This document shows positions 1-6,316 of a DNA stretch of 6,321 nucleotides, in pieces. Both the position numbers and the translations under genes were made by a program. The stretch is from Coriobacteriaceae bacterium (GTDB taxonomy: Bacteria > Actinomycetota > Coriobacteriia > Coriobacteriales > Eggerthellaceae): positions 1 to 6,321 of the forward strand of contig SUUF01000120.1 of the NCBI GenBank assembly GCA_015062635.1. The letters run 5' to 3'. How positions within the stretch are numbered: position 1 is the stretch's first letter; each line of letters begins with the position of its first letter. Below the pieces are notes generated by a model. That model made no database searches and was not told the origin of the DNA. It saw nothing but the letters and a program-made list of their open reading frames with translations.

Positions 1-266
1 ACGAGGTCGGCCATCAGCTGCTTGGCCTCGGGGATGCCGGAAAGCTCGCCGTAGTTGCGGCAGTCGATGCCGCCCTCGGAATAGCAATCGGACTTCGAGT
101 TGACGATGTCGAGCATGGGCATGGAAAGGTTCAGCTGCTCGCCCGACGGTTTGCCGCGCGCCATGTTCAGCGCGTAGGACTGTGACTTCACGGTCTCGAA
201 CTCCATGTTCAGGCGGTCGAGCTCGGACTTCAGCGCATAGGTGCTCATCGAGGTGTAGTGGGACAT
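1..266 (-). CDS. Type Ic aspartate aminotransferase, N-terminal part (runs off left edge)
   Basis: This is the first 88 codons of a minus-strand gene; the rest lies left of the window. The translation begins MSHYTSMSTYALKSELDRL. It then shows NMARGKPSGEQLNLS (residues 34-48) and DCRNYGELSGIPEAKQLMADL (68-88). The 'ARGKPS' and 'RNYG-L-G-PEA' blocks are what I know from the PLP-dependent aspartate aminotransferase family typified by the Corynebacterium enzyme (class Ic, Asp_aminotransf/MocR-like fold). Members transfer the amino group between aspartate and 2-oxoglutarate in the cytoplasm. The catalytic lysine lies beyond the edge and cannot be checked. The start at 266 is preferred because AAAGGA (274-279) lies 7 nt upstream; a second Met at residue 7 (246-248) is a less likely alternative. 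It is divergent from nifJ and has its own TATAAT box. The family call is from memory of motifs; substrate specificity is inferred. Confidence 0.85.
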   Translation of the reverse strand, partial: MSHYTSMSTYALKSELDRLNMEFETVKSQSYALNMARGKPSGEQLNLSMPMLDIVNSKSDCYSEGGIDCRNYGELSGIPEAKQLMADL

Positions 267-273
267 CGTTACA

Positions 274-301
274 TCCTTTCGTTAGGTGTCTGTCGATTAT
301 A
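274..301 (-). promoter_or_regulatory. -10 box and ribosome binding site of the aminotransferase gene
   Basis: On the minus strand a perfect TATAAT hexamer (296-301) is followed 29 nt later by the ATG at 266. AAAGGA (274-279) sits 7 nt before that ATG. A start site about 7 nt past the hexamer would give a leader of about 23 nt, a normal arrangement. No good -35 is visible: TTTCCG (321-326) is the closest, with a long 19-nt spacer. The ribosome binding site decides the start codon; the promoter call rests on the -10 and its spacing only. Confidence 0.55.
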
Positions 302-467
302 TACGAGCGGCATTCGTTCGCGGAAAGCCCCCGGCGAATCGACACCAGATGGAAACGGGCGGTTGCGGGGGAGGCCGACCCCGGCAGGGCCCCGCCCGGC
401 GCCGCGCCGTTCAAATCGCGCATCGCACCAGTCAATAATTAGGGCGTCACCTCATCCGAATTCTGGG

Positions 468-500
468 TATTATTGAAACGGTGCGGTAATGCATTATTCG
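468..500 (+). promoter_or_regulatory. Candidate nifJ promoter zone
   Basis: Two weak alternatives overlap here. One is a -10-like TATTAT at 468-473 (five of six consensus bases) without a good -35, giving a leader of about 100 nt. The other is TTGAAA (473-478), 16 nt, then TATTCG (495-500), a good -35 with a poor -10, giving a leader of about 70 nt. Either places the inverted repeat at 499-530 at or just after the transcription start. I cannot choose between them from sequence alone. Confidence 0.25.
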
Positions 501-530
501 GCCATATGGCTGCCAAGTTGAATATGGCCG
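499..530. repeat. 9-bp perfect inverted repeat upstream of nifJ (possible operator or leader hairpin)
   Basis: CGGCCATAT (499-507) is repeated exactly as its reverse complement ATATGGCCG (522-530) around a 14-nt spacer. The left arm also starts a smaller perfect palindrome, GCCATATGGC (501-510), so ATATGGC occurs twice in the same direction (504-510 and 522-528). There is no T-run after it, so it is not an intrinsic terminator. Its position 50-80 nt before nifJ suits a regulator binding site or a hairpin in the nifJ leader; which one is not determinable here. Confidence 0.55.
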
Positions 531-563
531 TGAAGCTAAGGAGCCGAGCCAATCGTGTTTCGG

Positions 564-569
564 AAGGAG
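564..569 (+). promoter_or_regulatory. nifJ ribosome binding site
   Basis: AAGGAG ends 10 nt before the ATG at 580. The spacing is slightly long but acceptable, and no better-placed site serves the alternative Met codon at 601. An additional TAAGGAG at 537-543 is too far upstream to serve nifJ directly. Confidence 0.7.
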
Positions 570-579
570 ACAGACTAAC

Positions 580-3500
580 ATGACGAGACAGTTGAAATCC
601 ATGGACGGCAACAATGCCGCGGCATACGTGTCGTACGCATTTACCGAGGTGGCGGGCATTTACCCGATTACCCCCTCGAGCCCCATGGCTGACCTTGTCG
701 ACCAATGGTCGGCGCAGGGCAAGAAGAACATCTTCGGTTCGACGGTGAAGGTGTGCGAGATGCAGTCCGAAGGCGGCGCATCGGGCACGGTTCACGGCTC
801 GCTTTCCGCAGGTGCCCTCACCACCACCTACACGGCATCCCAGGGCTTGCTCCTGATGATTCCGAACATGTACAAGATCGCCGCCGAGCAGCTGCCGGGC
901 GTCTTCCACGTGTCCGCCCGTACGGTTGCCACCCACGCCCTGAACATCTTCGGTGACCATTCCGACGTCATGGCCTGCCGCCAGACCGGTTTCGCGATGC
1001 TGGCCGAGGGCAACGTGCAGGAGGTCATGGACCTTTCCGCCGTCGCGCACCTGGCCGCCATCAAGGGCCGCGTGCCGTTCCTGAACTTCTTCGACGGCTT
1101 CCGCACCTCGCACGAGGTCCAGAAGATCAGCATCTGGGACTACGATGACCTCGCCGACCTGTGCGACATGGATGCCGTGAAGGCGTTCCGCGCCCATGCG
1201 CTGAACCCCGAGCATCCGGCCGCCCGCGGCAGCCACGAGAACGGCGACATCTTCTTCCAGAACCGCGAGGCGTGCAATGGCGTGTACGACGCCCTGCCCG
1301 ACGTGGTGGAAGACTACATGAACAAGGTGAACGAGAAGCTCGGCACGAACTACCATCTCTTCGACTACTACGGAGCGCCCGACGCCGACCGCGTCGTCGT
1401 GTGCATGGGCAGCTTCTGCGATGTGCTCGAGGAGGTCATCGACTACCTGAACGCCCATGGCGAGAAGGTCGGCCTGGTGAAGGTGCGCCTGTACCGTCCG
1501 TTCTCCATCAAGCATTTCGTGGCCGCCCTGCCCGAGACGGTGAAGAAGATCGCCGTCATGGACCGCACGAAGGAGCCGGGCAGCCTCGGCGAGCCGCTGT
1601 ACCAGGACGTCGTGCATGCGCTCTATGAGCAGGGCCGTTCCGACCTCACCATCGTCGGCGGCCGCTACGGCCTGGGCAGCAAGGACACCCCGCCGTCGAG
1701 CGCCTTCGCCATCTACGAAGAGCTGAAGAAGGACGAGCCGAAGCACGAGTTCACCGTGGGCATCGTCGACGACGTGACGAACCTGAGCCTTCCCGAGGAC
1801 CCGAACAGCCCGAACACCGCCGCGCCCGGCACCATCGAGTGCAAGTTCTGGGGCCTGGGCGGCGACGGCACCGTCGGCGCGAACAAGAACTCGGTGAAGA
1901 TCATCGGCGACCACACCGACAAATACGTGCAGGCGTACTTCCAGTACGACTCCAAGAAGACCGGCGGCGTGACCATCAGCCACCTGCGTTTCGGCGACAG
2001 CCCCATCCGCAGCCCCTACTACATCAACAAGGCCGACTTCGTCGCCTGCCATAACCCGAGCTACGTCATCAAGGGCTTCCGCATGGTGAACGACGTGAAG
2101 CCGGGCGGCGTGTTCATGATCAACTGCCAGTGGACGCCCGAGGAGCTCGAGCATCATCTGAATGCCGAGGCCAAGCGCTACATCGCCGCCAACAACATCC
2201 AGCTGTACACGATCAACGCCATCGACCTGGCCATCGAGATCGGCATGGGCAAGCGCACCAACACGATCCTGCAGTCTGCGTTCTTCGCTCTGGCGAAGGT
2301 CATGCCGCAGGAAGAGGCCATCCAGCTCATGAAGGATGCCGCGACGAAGTCGTACCTGAAGAAGGGCCAGGACGTCGTGGACATGAACCACAAGGCCATC
2401 GATGCGGGCGCCACCGCCTTCACGAAGATCGACGTGCCGGCCGAGTGGGCGAATGCCGTTGACGACGCGGACGAAGAGGAGCTTGCGGGCGATCCCAAGC
2501 TCGTCGCGATGGTGAAGAACATCATGCAGCCGGTTGGCCGCATGGATGGCGACCGCCTGCCGGTGTCCGCTTTCGCCGACCACGTGGACGGCCAGTGGGA
2601 GCTCGGCGCTTCCGCATTCGAGAAGCGCGCGCTTTCCGTCAGCGTCGCGAAGTGGGATCCCGAGAAGTGCATCCAGTGCAACCAGTGCGCGTTCGTGTGC
2701 CCGCATGCCACGATCCGTCCGTTCGCGCTTACCGACGAGGAAGCGGCTGCGGCGCCCGAGGGCATCATCCTGCTCGACGCGAAGGGCCCGAAGGTCAAGG
2801 GCATGAAGTACACGCTGGCCGTGAGCCCGATGGACTGCATGGGCTGCTCGGTGTGCGTGGGCACGTGCCCGACCGGCAGCCTGACCATGGTTCCCGCCGA
2901 GGGCGAATGGCCGAAGCAGGCTATTTACGATTACTGCGTGTCCGAGGTGGCCGAGAAGACCGCCGCATGCGGCACGAGCGTGAAGGACAGCCAGTTCAAG
3001 AAGCCGCTGCTCGAGTACAGCGGTTCCTGCGCCGGCTGCGCCGAGACCAGCTATGCGCGCATCGTCACGCAGCTCTTCGGCGAGCGCATGTACGTCGCGA
3101 ATGCCACCGGCTGCTCGTCCATTTGGGGCAACCCGGCGGCGACCTCGCCGTTCACGAAGGCCCAGAACGGCCGCGGCCCGGCATGGTGCAACAGCCTGTT
3201 CGAGGATAACGCCGAGTTCGGCTTCGGCATGATGGAGGGCCACGAGGCCATTCGCCGCGAGCTCGCGGAAGAGACCGAGGCCCTGCTGGCCGCTGGCGTC
3301 CCCGAGGACGTGAAGGCCGCTGCCGAGGCATGGCTCGATTCCCGCGCGGATGCCGCCGCCAACGAAAAGGCGAGCGCCGACTACGTTGCCGCCCTCGAGG
3401 GCATCGCTGACAACCCGGCGGCCGCTGCCATCCTCGAGCGCAAGGATTACCTGTCCAAGAAGAGCTTCTGGATCTTCGGCGGCGACGGTTGGGCGTATGA

Positions 3501-4113
3501 CATCGGGTACGGCGGACTCGACCATGTGCTCGCGAGCCACGAGGACGTGAACGTGCTCGTGTTCGACACCGAGGTCTATTCCAACACCGGCGGCCAGGCC
3601 TCCAAGGCTTCCAACATCGGCCAGGTGGCGCAGTTCGCCGCAGCGGGCAAGGAAGTGCAGAAGAAGAGCCTTGCCGAGATCGCGATGGCCTATGGTTACG
3701 TGTACGTGGCCCAGGTCGCGATGGGCGCGAAGCCCGCGCAGTTCCTGAAGGCGCTCACCGAGGCCGAGGCGTATCCCGGCCCGTCGCTGGTGGTTGCCTA
3801 CTCGCCGTGCGAGATGCACTCCATCAAGGGCGGCATGAAGAACGCCCAGGCCGAGATGAAGAAGGCCGTGGACTGCGGGTACTGGAACCTGTTCCGCTTC
3901 AACCCGGCGGCCGAGCCGGGCAAGCGCTTCATCCTCGACAGCAAGGAGCCGGCGGGCGGATACCGCGAGTTCCTGATGAACGAGGCGCGTTACAGCCGTC
4001 TGACCCGCGAGTTCCCCGAGCGTGCCGAAGGGCTGTTCGAGCGCAACGAGCAGGCGGCCATGGACCGCTACCAGCACCTGCTGAAGCTGCGCGCGATGTA
4101 CGACGAGGCGTAA
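580..4113 (+). CDS. nifJ: Pyruvate:ferredoxin (flavodoxin) oxidoreductase, single-chain homodimeric type
   Basis: This 1177-residue cytoplasmic enzyme decarboxylates pyruvate with CoA to acetyl-CoA and CO2, passing two electrons to ferredoxin or flavodoxin. All segments of the fused type are present in order. The pyruvate/thiamine-pyrimidine domain (about 1-250) has YPITPSSPMAD (28-38), Glu64 in MQSEGGASG and Arg114 in SARTVATHALNIFGDH. A transketolase-C-like domain follows (about 260-400), then the gamma domain (about 420-620) and the EKR domain (EKR at 681-683). A two-cluster ferredoxin domain has Cys697/700/703/707 and Cys753/756/759/763. The thiamine-diphosphate domain has the proximal-cluster cysteines 817, 820, 845 and 1077, GDGWAYDIGYGG (968-979) and YSNTGGQASKA (1000-1010). 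Every expected cluster cysteine is there. The length matches E. coli YdbK (about 1174) and is shorter than the Desulfovibrio africanus enzyme (about 1232), which has a C-terminal extension. No flavodoxin domain is fused, which argues against pyruvate:NADP+ oxidoreductase. It has its own terminator and stands alone as a transcription unit. Confidence 0.97.
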   Translation: MTRQLKSMDGNNAAAYVSYAFTEVAGIYPITPSSPMADLVDQWSAQGKKNIFGSTVKVCEMQSEGGASGTVHGSLSAGALTTTYTASQGLLLMIPNMYKIAAEQLPGVFHVSARTVATHALNIFGDHSDVMACRQTGFAMLAEGNVQEVMDLSAVAHLAAIKGRVPFLNFFDGFRTSHEVQKISIWDYDDLADLCDMDAVKAFRAHALNPEHPAARGSHENGDIFFQNREACNGVYDALPDVVEDYMNKVNEKLGTNYHLFDYYGAPDADRVVVCMGSFCDVLEEVIDYLNAHGEKVGLVKVRLYRPFSIKHFVAALPETVKKIAVMDRTKEPGSLGEPLYQDVVHALYEQGRSDLTIVGGRYGLGSKDTPPSSAFAIYEELKKDEPKHEFTVGIVDDVTNLSLPEDPNSPNTAAPGTIECKFWGLGGDGTVGANKNSVKIIGDHTDKYVQAYFQYDSKKTGGVTISHLRFGDSPIRSPYYINKADFVACHNPSYVIKGFRMVNDVKPGGVFMINCQWTPEELEHHLNAEAKRYIAANNIQLYTINAIDLAIEIGMGKRTNTILQSAFFALAKVMPQEEAIQLMKDAATKSYLKKGQDVVDMNHKAIDAGATAFTKIDVPAEWANAVDDADEEELAGDPKLVAMVKNIMQPVGRMDGDRLPVSAFADHVDGQWELGASAFEKRALSVSVAKWDPEKCIQCNQCAFVCPHATIRPFALTDEEAAAAPEGIILLDAKGPKVKGMKYTLAVSPMDCMGCSVCVGTCPTGSLTMVPAEGEWPKQAIYDYCVSEVAEKTAACGTSVKDSQFKKPLLEYSGSCAGCAETSYARIVTQLFGERMYVANATGCSSIWGNPAATSPFTKAQNGRGPAWCNSLFEDNAEFGFGMMEGHEAIRRELAEETEALLAAGVPEDVKAAAEAWLDSRADAAANEKASADYVAALEGIADNPAAAAILERKDYLSKKSFWIFGGDGWAYDIGYGGLDHVLASHEDVNVLVFDTEVYSNTGGQASKASNIGQVAQFAAAGKEVQKKSLAEIAMAYGYVYVAQVAMGAKPAQFLKALTEAEAYPGPSLVVAYSPCEMHSIKGGMKNAQAEMKKAVDCGYWNLFRFNPAAEPGKRFILDSKEPAGGYREFLMNEARYSRLTREFPERAEGLFERNEQAAMDRYQHLLKLRAMYDEA

Positions 4114-4120
4114 GAGAGCG

Positions 4121-4130
4121 TTACGCGTAA
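4121..4130. repeat. 10-bp perfect palindrome just after nifJ
   Basis: TTACGCGTAA lies 7 nt after the nifJ stop codon and reads the same on both strands. The flanking bases (GCG on both sides) do not extend the pairing and no T-run follows, so it is not the terminator. It may be chance or a small protein-binding site. Confidence 0.3.
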
Positions 4131-4157
4131 GCGTCGCAGGCCCGATAGCCTGAGCAT

Positions 4158-4195
4158 AGCCCCCGTTTCCCGTATGGGAAGCGGGGGCTTCTTTC
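4158..4195 (+). terminator. Intrinsic terminator of nifJ
   Basis: The hairpin starts 44 nt after the nifJ stop. The left arm is 4158-4171 (AGCCCCCGTTTCCC), the loop GTAT is 4172-4175, and the right arm is 4176-4189 (GGGAAGCGGGGGCT). That gives 14 pairs, all Watson-Crick except one G-U. The T-rich run TTCTTTC (4189-4195) follows on the plus strand. No T-rich run follows on the opposite strand, so it acts rightward. Confidence 0.88.
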
Positions 4196-4323
4196 GAGGG
4201 GTGCACCTGGCGTCCCGGTCGATTCGTGCGCGTTTCCTGCCATGCAGCCGATTTGCGGGCACTCATCGGGATGATGGGGAAAGGGTAGTCGGCGGGTTCC
4301 GGGCGATGACGCGAATGGGTCGC

Positions 4324-4361
4324 CAAATGGAAAGGGCCTTGCGGAATGCCCGCAAGGCCCT
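4324..4361 (-). terminator. Intrinsic terminator of putP
   Basis: On the minus strand, 28 nt after the putP stop, GGGCCTTGCGG (4350-4360) pairs perfectly with CCGCAAGGCCC (4334-4344) around a 5-nt loop. An A-T pair extends the base, for 12 pairs. The following minus-strand bases are TTTCCATTT (about 4325-4333). The plus-strand side lacks a T-run, so it terminates leftward transcripts. nifJ and putP thus converge, each with a separate terminator. Confidence 0.87.
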
Positions 4362-4389
4362 CAGGTTCAGATGGGTGCTTGGCCCGACG

Positions 4390-6069
4390 TTACTTGGACC
4401 GGCCGTCCGGATACGTGGTAGCGGCGTATTCCGGCAGGTCGGAAGCCAGGTTCTCTTCGAGCACCTCTTCCAGGTTGCGGCGGGCGCCGGTGGAATCCAT
4501 GTAGTGGTCGAAAACGTCGAGCACCTCTTGCTCGGGCTCCGGCGTGAGCTTCGACACGATGAAGATGGCCAGGCATCCGATGAGGAAGGCGGGCAGGAGC
4601 TCGTACATGCCCAGGATGCTTCCGCCCAGGCCACCGACGACGGCGCCCATGGGCTTCACGAGGTTATGCCAGATGAGCACCGTGGCGGCGCCGGCGATCA
4701 TGCCGGCGATGGCGCCTTGCTTCGTGGTGCGGCGCCAGTACAGCGAGAACAGCGTGAGCGGGCCGAACGAAGCGCCCAGGCCGGCCCATGCGTACGACAC
4801 GACGGTGAAGATGACCGAGTTCTCGTCCCAGGCGACCCAGATACCGAACAGCAGCACCGCCGCGAGCGTGATGCGCGAGACGATGAGCACCTGCTCGTCG
4901 GTGGCGTCTTTCTTGAAGATGGAGCGGAAGATGTTCTCGGCGACGGACGAGCCCGTGATGAGCAGGTACGAGGATGCCGAAGACATCGAGGCGGCCAAGA
5001 TGCCGGACACCACGACGCCGCACAGGAACGACGGGAGCATCATCTGCGAAAGCACGATGAAGATCGTTTCCGCGGAAGACTGGGTGAGCAGCTGGGCGGG
5101 AACCAGGTAGCGGCCGATGAGGCCGATCATCACCGCGCAGAACATCGAGATGACGACCCACACGATGGCGATGATACGGGACTGCTTGACCTGCTCGTCG
5201 GAGCGGATGCCCATGAAGCGGACGAGCACCTGCGGCATGCCGAAGTAACCCAAGCCCCACGACATCGTCGAGATGATGGTGATGATGCCGTATTCGGCGG
5301 GCACATCGAATATCGGGGCGCCGTTTTCGACGACCTGCATGCCGTTGGCATCGAGCATCGGCTGCGCCATCGAGGTGAGCGAAAGGTAACCGGGGATGTC
5401 AGAGAGGAACGCCGCGGTGGGGCCGACGCCTCCCGCCATCGTGATGGAGCCGATGACGACGACGGCGAGCGCGAAGAACATCAGGCAGCCCTGCACGAAG
5501 TCGGTCGCGACGACCGAGAGGTAGCCGCCGATCATCGTGTACAGGAACACGATCATGGCGCCGAGGACCATCATGGTCGAGTAGTCCCAGCCGAACAGCG
5601 TGTTGAAGAGCTTGCCGGCGGTGACGAAGCAGCTGCCGCAATACACGCAGAAGAAGATCAGGATGATGATGGCCGCGATGGTGCCGATGGTGTTCTTCTT
5701 GTCGTTGAAGCGGTTGGAATAGAAGCCGGGCAGCGTGATGGAGTCGTTCGCGGCCACCGAATAGCGGCGGAGGCGGCGGGCGACGAGGCGCCAGTTCAGG
5801 TATGTGCCCGCGGCCAGGCCGATTGCCGTCCAGCCGACGTCAGACGCGCCGGTGAAGTACGCCAAGCCCGGCAAGCCCATGAGCAGGTAGCCCGACATGT
5901 CGGAAGCTTCAGCGGAAAGCGCGGTGAACCACGGGCCCACCTTGCGTCCGCCCAGGAAGTATTCGGATGCCGAAGAGTTGGATCGTTTCGCGTAGATGAA
6001 GCCAATCGTCAGCACGACGATGAAATACACGAGGATCGCCAAGAGGATCATAGTGTCGCCAGTTTGCAT
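4390..6069 (-). CDS. putP: Sodium/proline symporter (SSF family)
   Basis: This 559-residue inner-membrane protein takes up L-proline with Na+. The sequence is strongly hydrophobic, with about 13 segments (roughly 7-27, 44-74, 76-94, 127-150, 164-184, 190-213, 260-282, 298-324, 334-378, 395-416, 418-444, 451-471, 474-506), as in the LeuT-fold SSF family. Residues I align from memory with E. coli PutP are kept: Arg42 (R40), Asp57 and Ser59 in LSAEASDMSGYLLMGLPG (D55, S57), Tyr143 (Y140), Trp271/Tyr275/Pro279 in WGLGYFGMP (W244, Y248, P252), and Ser363/Ser364 at the Na2 site (S340, T341). GLGASFGPLTLFSLYWRR (430-447) is the late SSF signature region. It is about 57 residues longer than E. coli PutP (502), mainly in the loop around 226-259 and the acidic C-terminal tail. 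The start at 6069 is set by AAAGGAG 4 nt upstream. No putA lies beside it, so proline may serve osmoprotection or fermentation (inference). Confidence 0.94.
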   Translation of the reverse strand: MQTGDTMILLAILVYFIVVLTIGFIYAKRSNSSASEYFLGGRKVGPWFTALSAEASDMSGYLLMGLPGLAYFTGASDVGWTAIGLAAGTYLNWRLVARRLRRYSVAANDSITLPGFYSNRFNDKKNTIGTIAAIIILIFFCVYCGSCFVTAGKLFNTLFGWDYSTMMVLGAMIVFLYTMIGGYLSVVATDFVQGCLMFFALAVVVIGSITMAGGVGPTAAFLSDIPGYLSLTSMAQPMLDANGMQVVENGAPIFDVPAEYGIITIISTMSWGLGYFGMPQVLVRFMGIRSDEQVKQSRIIAIVWVVISMFCAVMIGLIGRYLVPAQLLTQSSAETIFIVLSQMMLPSFLCGVVVSGILAASMSSASSYLLITGSSVAENIFRSIFKKDATDEQVLIVSRITLAAVLLFGIWVAWDENSVIFTVVSYAWAGLGASFGPLTLFSLYWRRTTKQGAIAGMIAGAATVLIWHNLVKPMGAVVGGLGGSILGMYELLPAFLIGCLAIFIVSKLTPEPEQEVLDVFDHYMDSTGARRNLEEVLEENLASDLPEYAATTYPDGRSK

Positions 6070-6073
6070 AAGA

Positions 6074-6110
6074 CTCCTTTGTCTGGGATATGCGATAGCG
6101 CAACATTATA
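6074..6110 (-). promoter_or_regulatory. -10 box and ribosome binding site of putP
   Basis: On the minus strand a perfect TATAAT (6105-6110) lies 35 nt before the putP ATG, and AAAGGAG (6074-6080) sits 4 nt before it. A start near 6098 would give a leader of about 29 nt. No clear -35 is present at 16-18 nt (CCTCCA at 6128-6133), so an activator may be needed, or the -35 is simply degenerate. The layout resembles that of the aminotransferase gene. Confidence 0.6.
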
Positions 6111-6160
6111 TAAGTAAGTACGTTTCATGGAGGTAAAACCCTGTGAGGTGCGGTATTTGG

Positions 6161-6191
6161 CGGTTAACCGAATGAGGTTCACGTTCGAACG
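6161..6191. repeat. Two 10-bp perfect palindromes upstream of putP and the right-hand transcript
   Basis: CGGTTAACCG (6161-6170) and CGTTCGAACG (6182-6191) are each perfect palindromes. They are separated by 11 nt, with centres 21 bp apart, about two helical turns. They are similar but not identical. They lie 51-81 nt upstream of the putP -10 and overlap the weak rightward promoter at 6178-6207. This arrangement suits tandem binding of a dimeric regulator, but no known operator consensus was recognised. Confidence 0.4.
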
Positions 6192-6207
6192 GCTGTTGCG
6201 GTATGAT
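6178..6207 (+). promoter_or_regulatory. Weak candidate rightward promoter
   Basis: TTCACG (6178-6183, four of six consensus bases), an 18-nt spacer and TATGAT (6202-6207, five of six) form a possible sigma-70-type promoter on the plus strand. The palindrome at 6182-6191 covers the end of its -35 and the start of the spacer. No gene begins within the window downstream of it. Confidence 0.3.
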
Positions 6208-6264
6208 GCACAGAGGCTATCGCGTCGAACTCCAGCCCGCCAATTCGCGGTGAAAATGTGGAGA

Positions 6265-6280
6265 CACGCCCGGGGGCGTG
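6265..6280. repeat. GC-rich inverted repeat just upstream of the right-edge promoter
   Basis: CACGCCC (6265-6271) and GGGCGTG (6274-6280) are exact reverse complements with 2 nt between them. It ends 7 nt before the -35 of the promoter at 6288-6316. There is no T-run on either side, so it is not an intrinsic terminator; it could be an operator. Confidence 0.4.
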
Positions 6281-6287
6281 GCGGGGG

Positions 6288-6316
6288 TTGACGGAAAACC
6301 CGACCTAACGTATTAT
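6288..6316 (+). promoter_or_regulatory. Strong rightward sigma-70-type promoter at the right edge
   Basis: TTGACG (6288-6293, five of six consensus bases), an optimal 17-nt spacer and TATTAT (6311-6316, five of six) make the best promoter in the window. The predicted transcription start is at about 6323, just outside, so the gene or RNA it drives cannot be seen. It is divergent from putP. Confidence 0.7.

Larger units (their letters stand above)
267..579. other. Divergent intergenic region between the aminotransferase gene and nifJ
   Basis: This 313-bp stretch has no convincing protein gene; the short rightward reading frames at 182-476 have no ribosome binding site and no recognisable product. 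Its left part carries the aminotransferase promoter. The middle (about 361-408) is an extremely G/C-rich block containing the palindrome CGGCGCCG (397-404); I see no terminator or RNA gene in it. The right part (about 430-500) is distinctly A/T-richer, as expected for a promoter zone, and is followed by an inverted repeat (499-530) and two purine-rich ribosome-binding-like sequences (537-543 and 564-569) before nifJ. Confidence 0.7.

Noticed and set aside
405..429. A tRNA-like 3' end: GTTCAAATC followed by a sequence ending in ACCA.
   Set aside because: The T-stem would have only two of five pairs, and no matching acceptor strand lies about 70 nt upstream.
182..476. Two short rightward reading frames (86 and 72 codons) at 182-442 and 258-476.
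   Set aside because: They begin inside the aminotransferase gene, lack a convincing ribosome binding site, and have Arg/Pro/Ser-rich translations typical of GC-rich noncoding frames.
480..488. GGTGCGGTA shared between the nifJ upstream region (480-488) and the putP upstream region (6147-6155).
   Set aside because: A 9-base match between two roughly 300-bp regions is expected by chance at about this frequency, and positions relative to the genes differ.
439..4326. A 1295-codon reading frame on the minus strand across all of nifJ.
   Set aside because: It is in codon register with nifJ and stays open only because nifJ lacks TTA, CTA and TCA codons. Its Arg/His/Leu/Ala/Val-rich translation shows no recognisable domain, and nifJ is unmistakable on the other strand.
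4174..6117. A 647-codon reading frame on the plus strand across putP.
   Set aside because: It is the register shadow of putP, begins inside the nifJ terminator hairpin, and its His/Asp/Arg/Gly-rich translation resembles no known family.
6182..6191. A LexA/SOS-box-like element because of GTTCGAAC.
   Set aside because: The actinobacterial/Gram-positive box is CGAAC-N4-GTTCG; here the half-sites are in the opposite order with no spacer.
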